A stretch of DNA of 64,000 bases. Source: DATFES01 sp035457725 (lineage in GTDB: Bacteria > Pseudomonadota > Alphaproteobacteria > CACIAM-22H2). Of this stretch, positions 8,990 to 17,415 are shown one piece after another. The notes beneath the pieces are model-generated. The model was not told the DNA's origin, searched no databases, and worked only from the letters and a program-made list of their open reading frames with translations. A program made the translations under genes and the position numbers. The stretch is taken from the NCBI GenBank assembly GCA_035457725.1, contig DATIBC010000036.1:1-64000 (forward strand), written 5' to 3'. Numbering within the stretch: the first letter of the stretch is position 1; each line of letters begins with the position of its first letter.

Positions 8990-9724
8990 TCAGCGGGCTT
9001 TCTTCATGTCGACGATGATCGCGTTGAGAAACAGGAACAGCGCGATCAGCGAGGCGAAGAACGCCAGATCTCGGAGATCGATGACCCCGCGAACGATGGC
9101 ATTGAAATGGACCAGGAAGCTGAACGACGCGATCGCGTCGACGATCGCCTTCGGCGCCCAGCCGGCGAAGAAATTGAGCACGATCGGCGCGCCGCTGACC
9201 GTGAAGACGAAGCACAACGCGGCGCTCACCACGAAGGCGATGACCTGGCTTTTGGTCGCCGCGGAAACGGCCGCGCCGATCGCCAGGAATCCTCCCGCCA
9301 TCAGGAAGCTGCCGATGTAGCCGGCGAAGATGGTGCCATTGTCGCAATTGCCCAGGAAGTTGACGGTGATCCAGAGCGGGAAAGTAAGAGCAAGCGCGGT
9401 GCCGGTGAATGCCCAGGCGGCGAGAAATTTTCCAGCGACCGCTTCCCCCAGCGAGATCGGCAGGGTGAGGAACAATTCGATCGTGCCGCTTTTGCGCTCC
9501 TCCGACCATAGCCGCATGGCGATCGCCGGGATCAAGAAGAGATAGAGCCAGGGATGGAAGGTGAAGAAGGATTGCAGATCGGCCTGGCCGCGCTCGAAAA
9601 AGTTTCCGAGGTAAAAGGTGAACGCGCCGGCCATGGCCAGAAATATCACGAGGAAGACATAGGCAACGGGCGTGGCGAAGTACCCGGCGAGTTCGCGGCG
9701 GAAAATGAAGTAGGTGTTTCGCAT
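8990..9724 (-). CDS. ABC-2 type permease (GldF-like)
   Basis: The 244-residue integral membrane subunit has about six transmembrane helices and the ABC-2 pattern RRELAGYFATPVAYVFLVIF at its start, then MRLWSEERKSGTIELFLTLPIS, the coupling-helix region typical of GldF and related exporters. The start at 9724 is chosen because the frame upstream is the ATPase gene in another frame and carries no membrane sequence. It follows the ATPase stop by eight bases and precedes the GldG-like gene by three. With these it should form an ATP-driven exporter or extruder. Confidence 0.9.
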   Translation of the reverse strand: MRNTYFIFRRELAGYFATPVAYVFLVIFLAMAGAFTFYLGNFFERGQADLQSFFTFHPWLYLFLIPAIAMRLWSEERKSGTIELFLTLPISLGEAVAGKFLAAWAFTGTALALTFPLWITVNFLGNCDNGTIFAGYIGSFLMAGGFLAIGAAVSAATKSQVIAFVVSAALCFVFTVSGAPIVLNFFAGWAPKAIVDAIASFSFLVHFNAIVRGVIDLRDLAFFASLIALFLFLNAIIVDMKKAR

Positions 9725-9732
9725 CGCGTGCC

Positions 9733-10680
9733 TCAGGCGTTCTCGGTGGTGATGGCGCGGAAGACGTCGTCGAGCCGGCCTCGCTCGAGCCGTAATTCGA
9801 TCGCGGGAATGTTGCGCTCGCGCACGAACTGATTGATCTCGGCCACGATCGCCGTGCCGCCGCGCGGAAACGCGGTGACGCAGGTCCGCCGTTCGTCCTC
9901 GGGATTCTGTTCGACGTCGACGACGAACGGCAAACCCTTGAGCGCGGCGGCGACGCTGTTGGCTTCGCCGTCGGCCAAGGTCAGCGACACGGCATTGTGC
10001 CATCTCGAGCGCGATTGCAGCATCGCCGGCGTCCCGTCGGCGACGACGCGGCCGCGCGCGATGATCACCGCGCGGGTGCACACCGCCTCGACCTCCTCGA
10101 GGATGTGCGTCGAGATGATGATCGCCTTCTCGGGCGCCATCTCCTCGATCAGCGATCGCACTTCGTGCTTTTGGTTGGGATCGAGTCCGTCGGTGGGCTC
10201 GTCGAGGATCAGCACCTCGGGGTCGTGGAGCATCGCTTGCGCCAGGCCGACGCGCCGCTTGAACCCTTTCGAGAGCGTGTCGATCGACTGCTGCAGCACC
10301 TCGCGAAGCTGAACGCGGTCCACCGCCGCATCGATCTTGGCGCGCTTTTCGGCCCCGCCGAGGCCGCGGACCGAGGCGCAGAAGTCGAGAAAGGCGGCCG
10401 GGGTCATGTCGGGATAAGCCGGCGCGCCCTCGGGCAGGTAACCAACCTTCTTCTTGACCGCAACCGGCTCGTCGATGACGTCGTGGCCGCAGACAACCGC
10501 GGTCCCGCCGGTCGGCGTCAGGAACCCGGTGATCATCTTCATCGTCGTCGATTTTCCGGCGCCGTTGGGCCCGAGAAAGCCCAGCACCTCGCCGCGCCCG
10601 ACGGTGAAAGAGACATCGTCGACCGCGAGAATCGGTCCAAACCGCTTGGTCAGGTTCTGAATCGAGATCATCGCCGACAT
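9733..10680 (-). CDS. ABC transporter ATPase (GldA-like)
   Basis: The 315-residue cytoplasmic ATPase is the first gene of the four-gene operon. Motifs are Walker A GPNGAGKST, a Q-loop near GYLPEGAPAYPDM, the signature LSKGFKRRVGLAQ, Walker B VLILDEP with a D-loop DGLDPNQK, and the switch histidine in ISTHILEEVE. The signature variant with SKG and the C-terminal extension of about 90 residues are typical of drug/lipid/GldA-type exporters. The ATG at 10680 gives the usual short N-terminus; a longer frame from 10752 has no family-like sequence. The promoter should lie in 10681-11126. Confidence 0.92.
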   Translation of the reverse strand: MSAMISIQNLTKRFGPILAVDDVSFTVGRGEVLGFLGPNGAGKSTTMKMITGFLTPTGGTAVVCGHDVIDEPVAVKKKVGYLPEGAPAYPDMTPAAFLDFCASVRGLGGAEKRAKIDAAVDRVQLREVLQQSIDTLSKGFKRRVGLAQAMLHDPEVLILDEPTDGLDPNQKHEVRSLIEEMAPEKAIIISTHILEEVEAVCTRAVIIARGRVVADGTPAMLQSRSRWHNAVSLTLADGEANSVAAALKGLPFVVDVEQNPEDERRTCVTAFPRGGTAIVAEINQFVRERNIPAIELRLERGRLDDVFRAITTENA

Positions 10681-11126
10681 ATCCGCCGCCACCCCGTTTG
10701 CTTCCTTTGGGCGCCGCCGTGGGCGCAAAAATAGTCCCGTTGATTGACCCATGTGCGGCCGATTTGCAAGGGGGGAGGCAGACGCGAATCGGCGTCTCGG
10801 CGCACAGGAATTCGTCGCCGCCGCAAATACATAGAATAATTTCGGCCATCTTCTTTAGGTCCATCGGCCGCCGCTGGCGGCGCCGTGCAGCGGCGGCGCG
10901 CCGCGGCGCCGGCGGACGCCGACGGTTTCGTCGCCGCGCCGTCGAAGTCGTCCACTAACTAACTGATATGTCTAGAGTATCTCGGCTATCGATTCGATAG
11001 ACGATCGGCATTTCCAGATTTTCGTCGCCGGTCGCAGTGTCACGACGCTCGACGAGCGATTCGGCTCGGGCGAGGACCGGGAGGCAGCGCGCCGCAACGC
11101 TCGCGCTCGAACAAAGGGAATTCGCC
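10681..11126. other. Divergent intergenic region with GC-rich inverted repeats
   Basis: This separates the minus-strand export operon from the plus-strand DUF1622 gene. No gene is supportable. It contains a short perfect dyad (AGACGC...GCGTCT at 10790-10807), the longer inverted repeat listed separately and, further right, less GC-rich sequence around 10955-11010 that could hold the DUF1622 promoter. The remaining GC-rich tract at 10895-10925 is low-complexity CGGCG repeats. Confidence 0.5.
10867..10897. repeat. Perfect 10-bp GC-rich inverted repeat
   Basis: GCCGCCGCTG at 10867-10876 is perfectly complementary to CAGCGGCGGC at 10888-10897, with an 11-base spacer. No T-run follows on either strand, so it is not a standard intrinsic terminator. 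It could be a transcript-stabilising hairpin or a protein site, or simply result from the very GC-rich local composition. Confidence 0.5.
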
Positions 11127-11501
11127 ATGGAACATGGTCTCAAGCATTTCGCCGAGTACGTCGCGCTCGGCGTCGAGATATTCGCCTTGCTGTTCGTCGC
11201 CTACGGCGCCGCCGAGGCCGTGCTGCGCTCGCTCGGGCCATCGTTCGGGCGACCCGCGCCGCACGACTGGCGCAAGAAGGTATGGGTCAGCTTCGGGATG
11301 TGGTTGCTGCTTGGGCTGCAGTTCGCGCTCGCCGCAGACATCGTGCGAAGCGTCATCCTGCCGACCTGGACCGATATCGGTCAGCTCGCGGCGATTGCGG
11401 CGATCCGCACTTTTCTCAATTATTTTCTCGAGCGCGATCTCGAGAAACTCGACGAGCCCGAGGCGGCGCCAAAAGGAGCGCAGCGCGCCGAGGCGGTGTA
11501 G
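11127..11501 (+). CDS. DUF1622 family membrane protein
   Basis: The 124-residue protein has three hydrophobic segments (about residues 10-30, 50-72 and 78-98), with a GMWLLLGLQFALAADIVRS core and a final FLNYFLERDLE stretch characteristic of DUF1622. It ends in a charged, alanine-rich tail. The start at 11127 follows AAAGGGAA; the 30 residues upstream in frame are arginine-rich and unlike the family. Function unknown. It faces the urea operon in the same direction, 243 bases upstream of urtA, and the sigma-54 promoter between them argues that they are separate transcripts. Confidence 0.85.
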   Translation: MEHGLKHFAEYVALGVEIFALLFVAYGAAEAVLRSLGPSFGRPAPHDWRKKVWVSFGMWLLLGLQFALAADIVRSVILPTWTDIGQLAAIAAIRTFLNYFLERDLEKLDEPEAAPKGAQRAEAV

Positions 11502-11664
11502 TTCGACGCGACCGGCGACGGCGCACTGGTTTTGCATACCGAATGAGCAGGCGCTGGCGGGATGACTGATTAATAAGCATGACCGGCGCGGCGATGGTGC
11601 GGCCAATCGCGAGTCGGCGGTCATCTCGCGTGATTATGCGCGAAAATCGGATTGGTCTCGCGAT

Positions 11665-11680
11665 TGGCACGAATCTCGCT
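11665..11680 (+). promoter_or_regulatory. Candidate sigma-54 (-24/-12) promoter of the urea operon
   Basis: TGGCACGAATCTCGCT matches the RpoN consensus TGGCACG-N4-TTGC with one mismatch (TCGC for TTGC). The invariant GG (11666-11667) and GC (11678-11679) are separated by the required 10 bases. Transcription would start near 11691, about 54 bases before urtA. In proteobacteria, urea uptake and urease are commonly under NtrC/sigma-54 nitrogen control, so location and function agree. I did not find a clean NtrC palindrome upstream; only loose half-sites are present between 11525 and 11600. Confidence 0.75.
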
Positions 11681-11744
11681 TCGCACTGCGACACCGCGCC
11701 GAACCGACGCGGTGCCATGAGGCGCGAAGAGGAGGTGTCAAACC

Positions 11745-13040
11745 GTGAAAATCAATATGAGAGCGGGCGTGTTCGCAGCCGCGACCACGCTCGCGATGCT
11801 GGCGCTTAACGCCGGCGGACCGGCGGTCGCGCAGCAGCCGCCGATCAAGGTCGGAGTACTGCATTCGCTTTCCGGTACGATGGCGATCAGCGAAACGACC
11901 CTTAAGGATACGATCATTCTGATGGTCGAGGAACAGAACAAGGCGGGGGGACTTCTGGGCCGCAAGCTCGAGGCGGTCGTCGTCGATCCGGCGTCCAACT
12001 GGCCGCTGTTCGCCGAGAAAATGCGCGAACTCATACAGGTGCAGAAGGTCGACGTGATCTTCGGCTGCTGGACCTCGGTGTCGCGCAAGTCGGTGTTGCC
12101 CGTGGTCGAGGAACTGAACGGGCTTCTCTTTTATCCGGTGCAGTACGAAGGCGAGGAATCGTCGCGCAACGTCTTCTACACCGGCGCCGCGCCAAACCAG
12201 CAGGCAATCCCGGCGGTCGAATACCTTATGAGCAAGGACGGCGGCGAGGCGAAACGCTGGGTCCTGCTCGGAACCGATTACGTCTATCCCCGGACCACGA
12301 ACAAGATCCTCCGCGCTTTCCTGAAGTCGAAAGGCGTCGCCGAATCCGACATCATGGAGGAGTACACGCCCTTCGGACATTCGGACTGGCAGACCATCGT
12401 CGCTCGCGTCAAGCAGTTCGCCTCGCAGGGCAAGAAGACGGCGGTGGTATCGACGATCAACGGCGACGCGAACGTGCCTTTCTACAAGGAGCTCGGCAAC
12501 CAGGGGATCAAGGCTGAGGACATTCCGGTCGTCGCCTTCTCGGTCGGCGAAGAAGAGCTGGCCGGGATCGACACCAAGCCGCTGGTCGGACATCTCGCGG
12601 CCTGGAACTACTTCCAGTCGGTCAAGAATCCGACCAACGAAGCCTTCGTCAAACGGTGGAAGGAGTTCACTAAAAGCCCGAAGCGGGTCAGCAACGACCC
12701 GATGGAGGCGCATTACATCGGCTTCAAGATGTGGGCGCAGGCGGTGAAGCAGGCCAATTCGACCAACGTCGACGCGGTGCGCCAGGCGATGTACGGCCAG
12801 AAGGTCAAATCGCTGTCGGGATATGATGTCATGATGCATCCCAATCATCATCTGTCGAAGCCAGTGATGATCGGCGAGGTGCAATCCGACGGCCAGTTCC
12901 AGATCGTCTGGCAAACCAAGGGGCCGATCGTCGCCGAAGCTTGGAGTCCGCATATCGCCGAGAACAAGGGCAAGGTGGCCGACTGGACCTATCCGTGGGT
13001 CTGCGGCAACTGCGTAGAGCCCAAATTCAAGGCCAACTGA
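11745..13040 (+). CDS. urtA: Urea ABC transporter substrate-binding protein UrtA
   Basis: The 431-residue periplasmic receptor belongs to the high-affinity urea ABC transporter. It has a Sec signal peptide ending near GGPAVAQ, then the UrtA-specific sequence: KVGVLHSLSGTMAISE, FGCWTSVSRKSVLPV, LLFYPVQYEGEE and a C-terminal SPHIAENKGK with a WVCGNC cysteine pair. This resembles other UrtA proteins rather than branched-chain amino acid receptors. The start is GTG at 11745, backed by AGGAGGTG seven bases upstream; an ATG at 11757 is a weaker choice. It is the first gene of the urea operon and is separated from urtB by 79 bases containing a hairpin. Confidence 0.96.
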   Translation: MKINMRAGVFAAATTLAMLALNAGGPAVAQQPPIKVGVLHSLSGTMAISETTLKDTIILMVEEQNKAGGLLGRKLEAVVVDPASNWPLFAEKMRELIQVQKVDVIFGCWTSVSRKSVLPVVEELNGLLFYPVQYEGEESSRNVFYTGAAPNQQAIPAVEYLMSKDGGEAKRWVLLGTDYVYPRTTNKILRAFLKSKGVAESDIMEEYTPFGHSDWQTIVARVKQFASQGKKTAVVSTINGDANVPFYKELGNQGIKAEDIPVVAFSVGEEELAGIDTKPLVGHLAAWNYFQSVKNPTNEAFVKRWKEFTKSPKRVSNDPMEAHYIGFKMWAQAVKQANSTNVDAVRQAMYGQKVKSLSGYDVMMHPNHHLSKPVMIGEVQSDGQFQIVWQTKGPIVAEAWSPHIAENKGKVADWTYPWVCGNCVEPKFKAN

Positions 13041-13053
13041 GCGTCCGAGCATG

Positions 13054-13083
13054 GCCGGGTCGTCGCTAACGCGGCGGTCCGGC
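13054..13083 (+). promoter_or_regulatory. Hairpin between urtA and urtB
   Basis: Bases 13054-13066 pair with 13071-13083 over 13 positions, three of them G-U, closing a four-base TAAC loop. There is no following T-run. The position between the binding-protein gene and the first permease gene suggests an RNA element that protects or limits transcript ends, raising UrtA above the membrane subunits. The same layout recurs in both TRAP operons of this window. Function is inferred. Confidence 0.5.
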
Positions 13084-13119
13084 GCTCGGCCGCGCATCGA
13101 CCTTGGGCGATCCGCGCAG

Positions 13120-14727
13120 ATGAACCGATTCTGGCCTGTGCTCCTGTTCGCCGCGGCACTACTCCTTGTAGCGGGTGGAAATTCGGACGCCCGCGCCGAC
13201 GCCTTCGCCGATACGGTCGCGAAAATGGCGAGCGGCGGTTTCGCCGAGCGCATCGCGGCGGTCGAGGCGCTGGCCGAGCTTGGCGATCCGCGCGGCGTGG
13301 CGGTGCTGCGGGCGCTCAATGACGGGAATCTCTATGTACGCGAAGCCGGCGGGCAAGTGGTCATCGCGCGCGACGCCGCTGCGATCGATGCAGTCACCGG
13401 CGAACCGGCTGGCGCAATTGAAGCGGGCGGCGAAGCGGTCCGGCTCAACAACCGGCTTCGCGGGGCAATCCGCGGCGCGCTTGGCCGGCTGATGATATTC
13501 AGTCCCGATCCTGATGAACGGCTGACCGCCGCGATCGGGGTCTATAAGACGCGTTCGATCGATAATCTGCCGCTGCTGGAAAAGGCCTTGACGGCCGAGA
13601 AAGATCCTCGCGTCCGCGCGCAGCTACAGATCAGCCTGGCGGCAACGCGGGTCCTGAGCCCCGAGCGAGCGCATCGACTGGCCGGCGTCGCGACGCTGGC
13701 GCAGTCCAGCGACACCGAGGCGCGGGCGATCCTGTTGCAGCTTGCCGGCGCATCGGACGTCGACGACGAGCTGCGCCAGGCGGCGGTCACAGCGATCGCC
13801 TCGGTCGATAGCCGCCTGGCGGCGCTTCGCCTCGTGCAGACCGTTTTCCAGGGGCTCAGCCTCGGCTCGGTCCTTCTGCTCGCCGCGATGGGCCTCGCCA
13901 TCACATTCGGCGTCATGGGCGTGATCAACATGGCGCATGGCGAGATGGTGATGGTCGGCGCCTACACGACATTCGTCATCCAGCAGGCCGTCCTGGCGAC
14001 GGCGCCGGATGCCGCCGACTATTCGTTGCTTTTAGCGATTCCCGCGGCCTTCCTCGTCGCCGGGGCGCTCGGCGTCGCACTCGAGCGCGGGGCAATCCGC
14101 CACCTCTATGGTCGGCCACTCGAGACGCTCCTGATGACCTGGGGGTTGAGCATGGTGCTGCAGCAGGCGGTGCGCTCGATCTTCGGCCCTACCAATCGAG
14201 AAGTGGCGACCCCATCGTTCATGACCGGCGCGATGGAAATCGCCGGCGGCATCACCATCACGCAGAATCGCATCTGGATCATCGGCTTCGGCCTAGTGGT
14301 ACTTGCCGCCGTAATGCTGATCGTGCGCTACACGGAGTTCGGATTGCAGATGCGGGCGGTGACCCAGAACCGGCGAATGGCGGCGGCAATGGGCATCGCC
14401 ACCGGCCGCATCGATGCGCTGACTTTCGGGCTTGGCTCAGGCATCGCCGGACTGGGAGGCGTCGCGTTGAGCCAGATTGACAACGTCAGCCCGAACCTTG
14501 GTCAGTCCTACATCGTCGACTCGTTCATGGTCGTGGTGTTCGGCGGTGTTGGAAATTTATGGGGGACGCTTCTCGGCAGCGCGCTGCTCGGCGTGATCAA
14601 CAAGTTTCTCGAGCCTTACGCGGGCGCGGTGCTGGGCAAGATCCTCGTTCTGGTAGCGATCATTCTCTTCATTCAGCGCCGACCGCGCGGGCTGTTCGCC
14701 TTGAAGGGACGGGCGGTCGAGGCGTGA
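13120..14727 (+). CDS. urtB: Urea ABC transporter permease UrtB
   Basis: The 535-residue UrtB has a signal-like N-terminal segment (NRFWPVLLFAAALLLVAGG) and a roughly 210-residue extracytoplasmic region with alanine/leucine-rich helical repeats such as AERIAAVEALAELGDPRGVAVLRAL, the extension that distinguishes UrtB from LivH. The LivH-like membrane domain follows from about residue 240 (GSVLLLAAMGLAITFGVMGVIN, AHGEMVMVGAY). The start at 13120 places the signal peptide at the N-terminus; an in-frame start at 13051 would fall inside the urtA-urtB hairpin. It ends with one base between its stop and the urtC start. Confidence 0.95.
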   Translation: MNRFWPVLLFAAALLLVAGGNSDARADAFADTVAKMASGGFAERIAAVEALAELGDPRGVAVLRALNDGNLYVREAGGQVVIARDAAAIDAVTGEPAGAIEAGGEAVRLNNRLRGAIRGALGRLMIFSPDPDERLTAAIGVYKTRSIDNLPLLEKALTAEKDPRVRAQLQISLAATRVLSPERAHRLAGVATLAQSSDTEARAILLQLAGASDVDDELRQAAVTAIASVDSRLAALRLVQTVFQGLSLGSVLLLAAMGLAITFGVMGVINMAHGEMVMVGAYTTFVIQQAVLATAPDAADYSLLLAIPAAFLVAGALGVALERGAIRHLYGRPLETLLMTWGLSMVLQQAVRSIFGPTNREVATPSFMTGAMEIAGGITITQNRIWIIGFGLVVLAAVMLIVRYTEFGLQMRAVTQNRRMAAAMGIATGRIDALTFGLGSGIAGLGGVALSQIDNVSPNLGQSYIVDSFMVVVFGGVGNLWGTLLGSALLGVINKFLEPYAGAVLGKILVLVAIILFIQRRPRGLFALKGRAVEA

Positions 14728-14728
14728 T

Positions 14729-15886
14729 GTGAACGGGCCGATCGTCGCGCGCTTGAATGACACGCATCCGATGGTGCGGCGGGCGGCGATTGGCGCTTTC
14801 GCCGCTTTCATCGCCGCCATCCCGTTGTTGAATTTGCTTCCCTCGCCGGGCGCGGCGCTTCACTTGCCGGATTTCTACATCAACATCGTCGGCAAATGGC
14901 TTTGCCTCGCCATCCTTGCGTTGGCGATCGATCTCGTCTGGGGATACTGCGGCATTCTATCGCTTGGTCATGGCGCGTTCTTCGCGCTCGGCGGATATGC
15001 CATGGGCATGCATTTGATGCGCGTGATCGGGCCGCGCGGCGTCTACCGTGACCCCGTTCTGCCCGACTTCATGGTGTTCCTAAACTGGAAGGAGCTGCCG
15101 TGGTACTGGCACGGCTTCGACCATTTCGTCTTCGCCGCGGCGATGGCGTTGCTGGTACCGGGCGTCCTTGCCTTTGTCTTCGGATGGTTCGCCTTCCGCT
15201 CGCGCATCACCGGCGTGTACCTGTCGATCATCACCCAGGCGATGACTTTCGCGCTGATGTTGGCCTTTTTCCGCAACGACATGGGGTTCGGTGGCAACAA
15301 CGGGCTGACCGATTTTAAGGATATCCTCGGATTTCCGTTGAACCGGACGTCGACCCGGATCGGCCTCTATGCCGCCTCGGCGGTGGCGCTTTTTGGCGCG
15401 TTCGTGCTTTGTCGGTACGTGGTTTCGAGCAAGCTTGGCCGGGTGGTCGTCGCCATTCGCGACGCCGAGGCGCGGGTGCGTTTTCTCGGCTACTCGGTGA
15501 CGGCGTACAAGCTCTTCGTGTTCGTGCTTTCGGCGATGCTCGCCGGGTTCGCTGGCGCGCTATACGTGCCCCAGGTCGGGATCATCAACCCAGGCGAATT
15601 TTCGCCCGCGGCGTCCATCGAAGCGGTCATCTGGGTCGCGGTCGGCGGCCGCGGTACGCTCTACGGCGCGGTGCTTGGCGCATTCGTGGTCAACGCGGTC
15701 AAGACGCACCTGACCTCAAGCGTTCCCGAATTGTGGCTATACGTCCTGGGGGCGTTGTTCGTGATCATTACGGTGTTCTTGCCGGCAGGATTGATCGGGC
15801 TTTTCGGCGCACTCAAGGTGCGGGTTCCCGCTCTCGTTGCGCCGCCGATCGCGCCATTGGCGTCGCGGAGAATGGGCGATGACTAG
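14729..15886 (+). CDS. urtC: Urea ABC transporter permease UrtC
   Basis: The 385-residue second permease subunit is LivM-like, with about ten transmembrane segments. Diagnostic stretches are DLVWGYCGILSLGHGAFFALGGYAMGM, GNNGLTDFKDILGF, VVVAIRDAEARVRFLGY and EAVIWVAVGGRGTLYGAVLGA. The start is GTG at 14729, one base after the urtB stop; an ATG at 14771 would shorten it by 14 residues. Its stop overlaps the urtD start by eight bases. With UrtB it forms the membrane pore for urea. Confidence 0.95.
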   Translation: MNGPIVARLNDTHPMVRRAAIGAFAAFIAAIPLLNLLPSPGAALHLPDFYINIVGKWLCLAILALAIDLVWGYCGILSLGHGAFFALGGYAMGMHLMRVIGPRGVYRDPVLPDFMVFLNWKELPWYWHGFDHFVFAAAMALLVPGVLAFVFGWFAFRSRITGVYLSIITQAMTFALMLAFFRNDMGFGGNNGLTDFKDILGFPLNRTSTRIGLYAASAVALFGAFVLCRYVVSSKLGRVVVAIRDAEARVRFLGYSVTAYKLFVFVLSAMLAGFAGALYVPQVGIINPGEFSPAASIEAVIWVAVGGRGTLYGAVLGAFVVNAVKTHLTSSVPELWLYVLGALFVIITVFLPAGLIGLFGALKVRVPALVAPPIAPLASRRMGDD

Positions 15887-16634
15887 CTCGTCTACTGCGG
15901 CGCCGATCCTTTATCTCGACGGCGTGAGCGTATCCTTCGATGGATTCAAGGCGCTGAACGAACTCAGTCTGATCGTTGAGGCGGGCGAACTCAGAACCAT
16001 TATCGGTCCCAATGGCGCGGGCAAGACGACGATGATGGATGTCATCACCGGCAAGACGCGGCCGGAGTCCGGGACCGTCATATTCAAAGGCGCGCACGAT
16101 CTCACGCGGCTCGACGAGACCGCGATCGCCAATCTCGGCGTTGGGCGCAAATTCCAGAAGCCGACGGTGTTCGACCACCATACGGTCTTCGAGAACCTCG
16201 AGCTGGCGTTGAAGGGCGACCGTGGCATTTGGACGGCGCTTACATTCCGACTGGCGGCCGAGCAGCGGGACCGCATCCACGAGGTGCTTGAAATGACCGC
16301 GTTGACCGGGCTGGCGAGCGAACGCGCCGGCGTGCTTTCGCATGGACAGCGGCAGTGGCTCGAAATCGGCATGTTGCTGATGCAAGACCCCGAGCTTCTG
16401 CTGGTCGACGAGCCTGTCGCTGGGATGACCGACCAGGAAACCGCGATGACGGCCGGCATGTTGCGCCAGATCGCCGGCAAACGATCGGTGGTCGTGGTCG
16501 AGCACGACATGGAATTCGTTCGTGCGCTGGCCACGAAGGTAACGGTTCTGCATGAGGGATCGACCATTGCCGAGGGCTCGATCGAACACGTGCAGAACGA
16601 TCCGCGAGTGATCGAGGTTTATCTGGGACGCTGA
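15879..16634 (+). CDS. urtD: Urea ABC transporter ATPase UrtD
   Basis: The 251-residue LivG-like ATPase has Walker A GPNGAGKTT, a signature region with SHGQRQWLEIGMLLMQ, Walker B LLLVDEPVAGMTDQE, and a switch histidine in VVVEHDMEFVRALA. The signature reads LSHGQ instead of LSGGQ, as is usual for UrtD. The start at 15879 lies inside the urtC end (ATGACTAG), consistent with coupling; an upstream in-frame ATG at 15837 lies further inside urtC and adds an arginine-rich tail. Its stop overlaps urtE by one base. Confidence 0.95.
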   Translation: MTSSSTAAPILYLDGVSVSFDGFKALNELSLIVEAGELRTIIGPNGAGKTTMMDVITGKTRPESGTVIFKGAHDLTRLDETAIANLGVGRKFQKPTVFDHHTVFENLELALKGDRGIWTALTFRLAAEQRDRIHEVLEMTALTGLASERAGVLSHGQRQWLEIGMLLMQDPELLLVDEPVAGMTDQETAMTAGMLRQIAGKRSVVVVEHDMEFVRALATKVTVLHEGSTIAEGSIEHVQNDPRVIEVYLGR

Positions 16635-17329
16635 TGCTCAGCATCGAAGGCATAGACCTGTACTACGGCGCAAGCCGTTGCCTGCGCGGCGTTTCCCTCG
16701 CCGCGGCCAAGGGGCAGATCACCTGTCTGCTCGGCCGCAATGGCGTCGGCAAGAGCAGCCTGCTGCGGGCGGTGATGGGCCACGAACGCATACGTGGCGG
16801 ACGCATAATCTGGGAGGGGCGCGACATCGCTTCGCTGGCGACTCACCAGCGAGCCCGAGCCGGAATGGGCTACGTTCCACAAGGCCGCGATATCTTTCCG
16901 CTGCTGACGGTCGAGGAGAACCTGCGTGCCGGACTCGCCGCGGCTCCCAGCGGCGCGCGCGCCATCCCGGATGATGTATTCGAGCTTTTTCCGGTCCTGA
17001 AATCGATGCTTGGACGCCGCGGCGGCGACCTGTCCGGCGGCCAACAACAGCAACTGGCGATCGCGCGCGCGCTCGTCGCGCGTCCGCGGCTGCTTCTGCT
17101 CGACGAACCGACGGAGGGCATCCAGCCGTCGATCATCAAGCAGATCGAGCGGGTGATCAGGGTATTGGCCTCGCAGGGGAATATCGCCATCCTGCTGGTC
17201 GAGCAGTATTACGAATTCGCCCGTGGTCTGGCGCAGCGCACGGCGGTGATGAGCCGTGGTGAAATCGTGCTCGCGGGCGCGCCGGGCGAGCTCGACGAGG
17301 CCGAGGTGCGGCGCCATCTCACCGTTTAG
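16634..17329 (+). CDS. urtE: Urea ABC transporter ATPase UrtE
   Basis: The 231-residue LivF-like ATPase starts in a TGATG overlap with urtD. Motifs are Walker A GRNGVGKSSL, MGYVPQGRDIFPLLTVEENL, the signature LSGGQQQQLAIARAL, Walker B LLLLDEPTEGIQPSI and the switch histidine position replaced by glutamine-tyrosine in LLVEQYYEFA, as is normal for LivF/UrtE. The GIQPSII stretch is typical of UrtE. It closes the transporter half of the operon; ureD begins 86 bases later. Confidence 0.95.
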   Translation: MLSIEGIDLYYGASRCLRGVSLAAAKGQITCLLGRNGVGKSSLLRAVMGHERIRGGRIIWEGRDIASLATHQRARAGMGYVPQGRDIFPLLTVEENLRAGLAAAPSGARAIPDDVFELFPVLKSMLGRRGGDLSGGQQQQLAIARALVARPRLLLLDEPTEGIQPSIIKQIERVIRVLASQGNIAILLVEQYYEFARGLAQRTAVMSRGEIVLAGAPGELDEAEVRRHLTV

Positions 17330-17415
17330 ACGGTCGCGCCTGGCGCCGGCCCGTTTGGCGTTGTGACGACGATGCGATACTCCTACTCTCGGCCAAAACC
17401 CGAGGCGGCTCAATC

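Noticed and set aside
7959..9509. Long minus-strand open frame of about 516 codons across the GldG-like and permease genes
   Set aside because: It is a frame shadow with low-complexity arginine/glycine composition and spans two well-defined genes.
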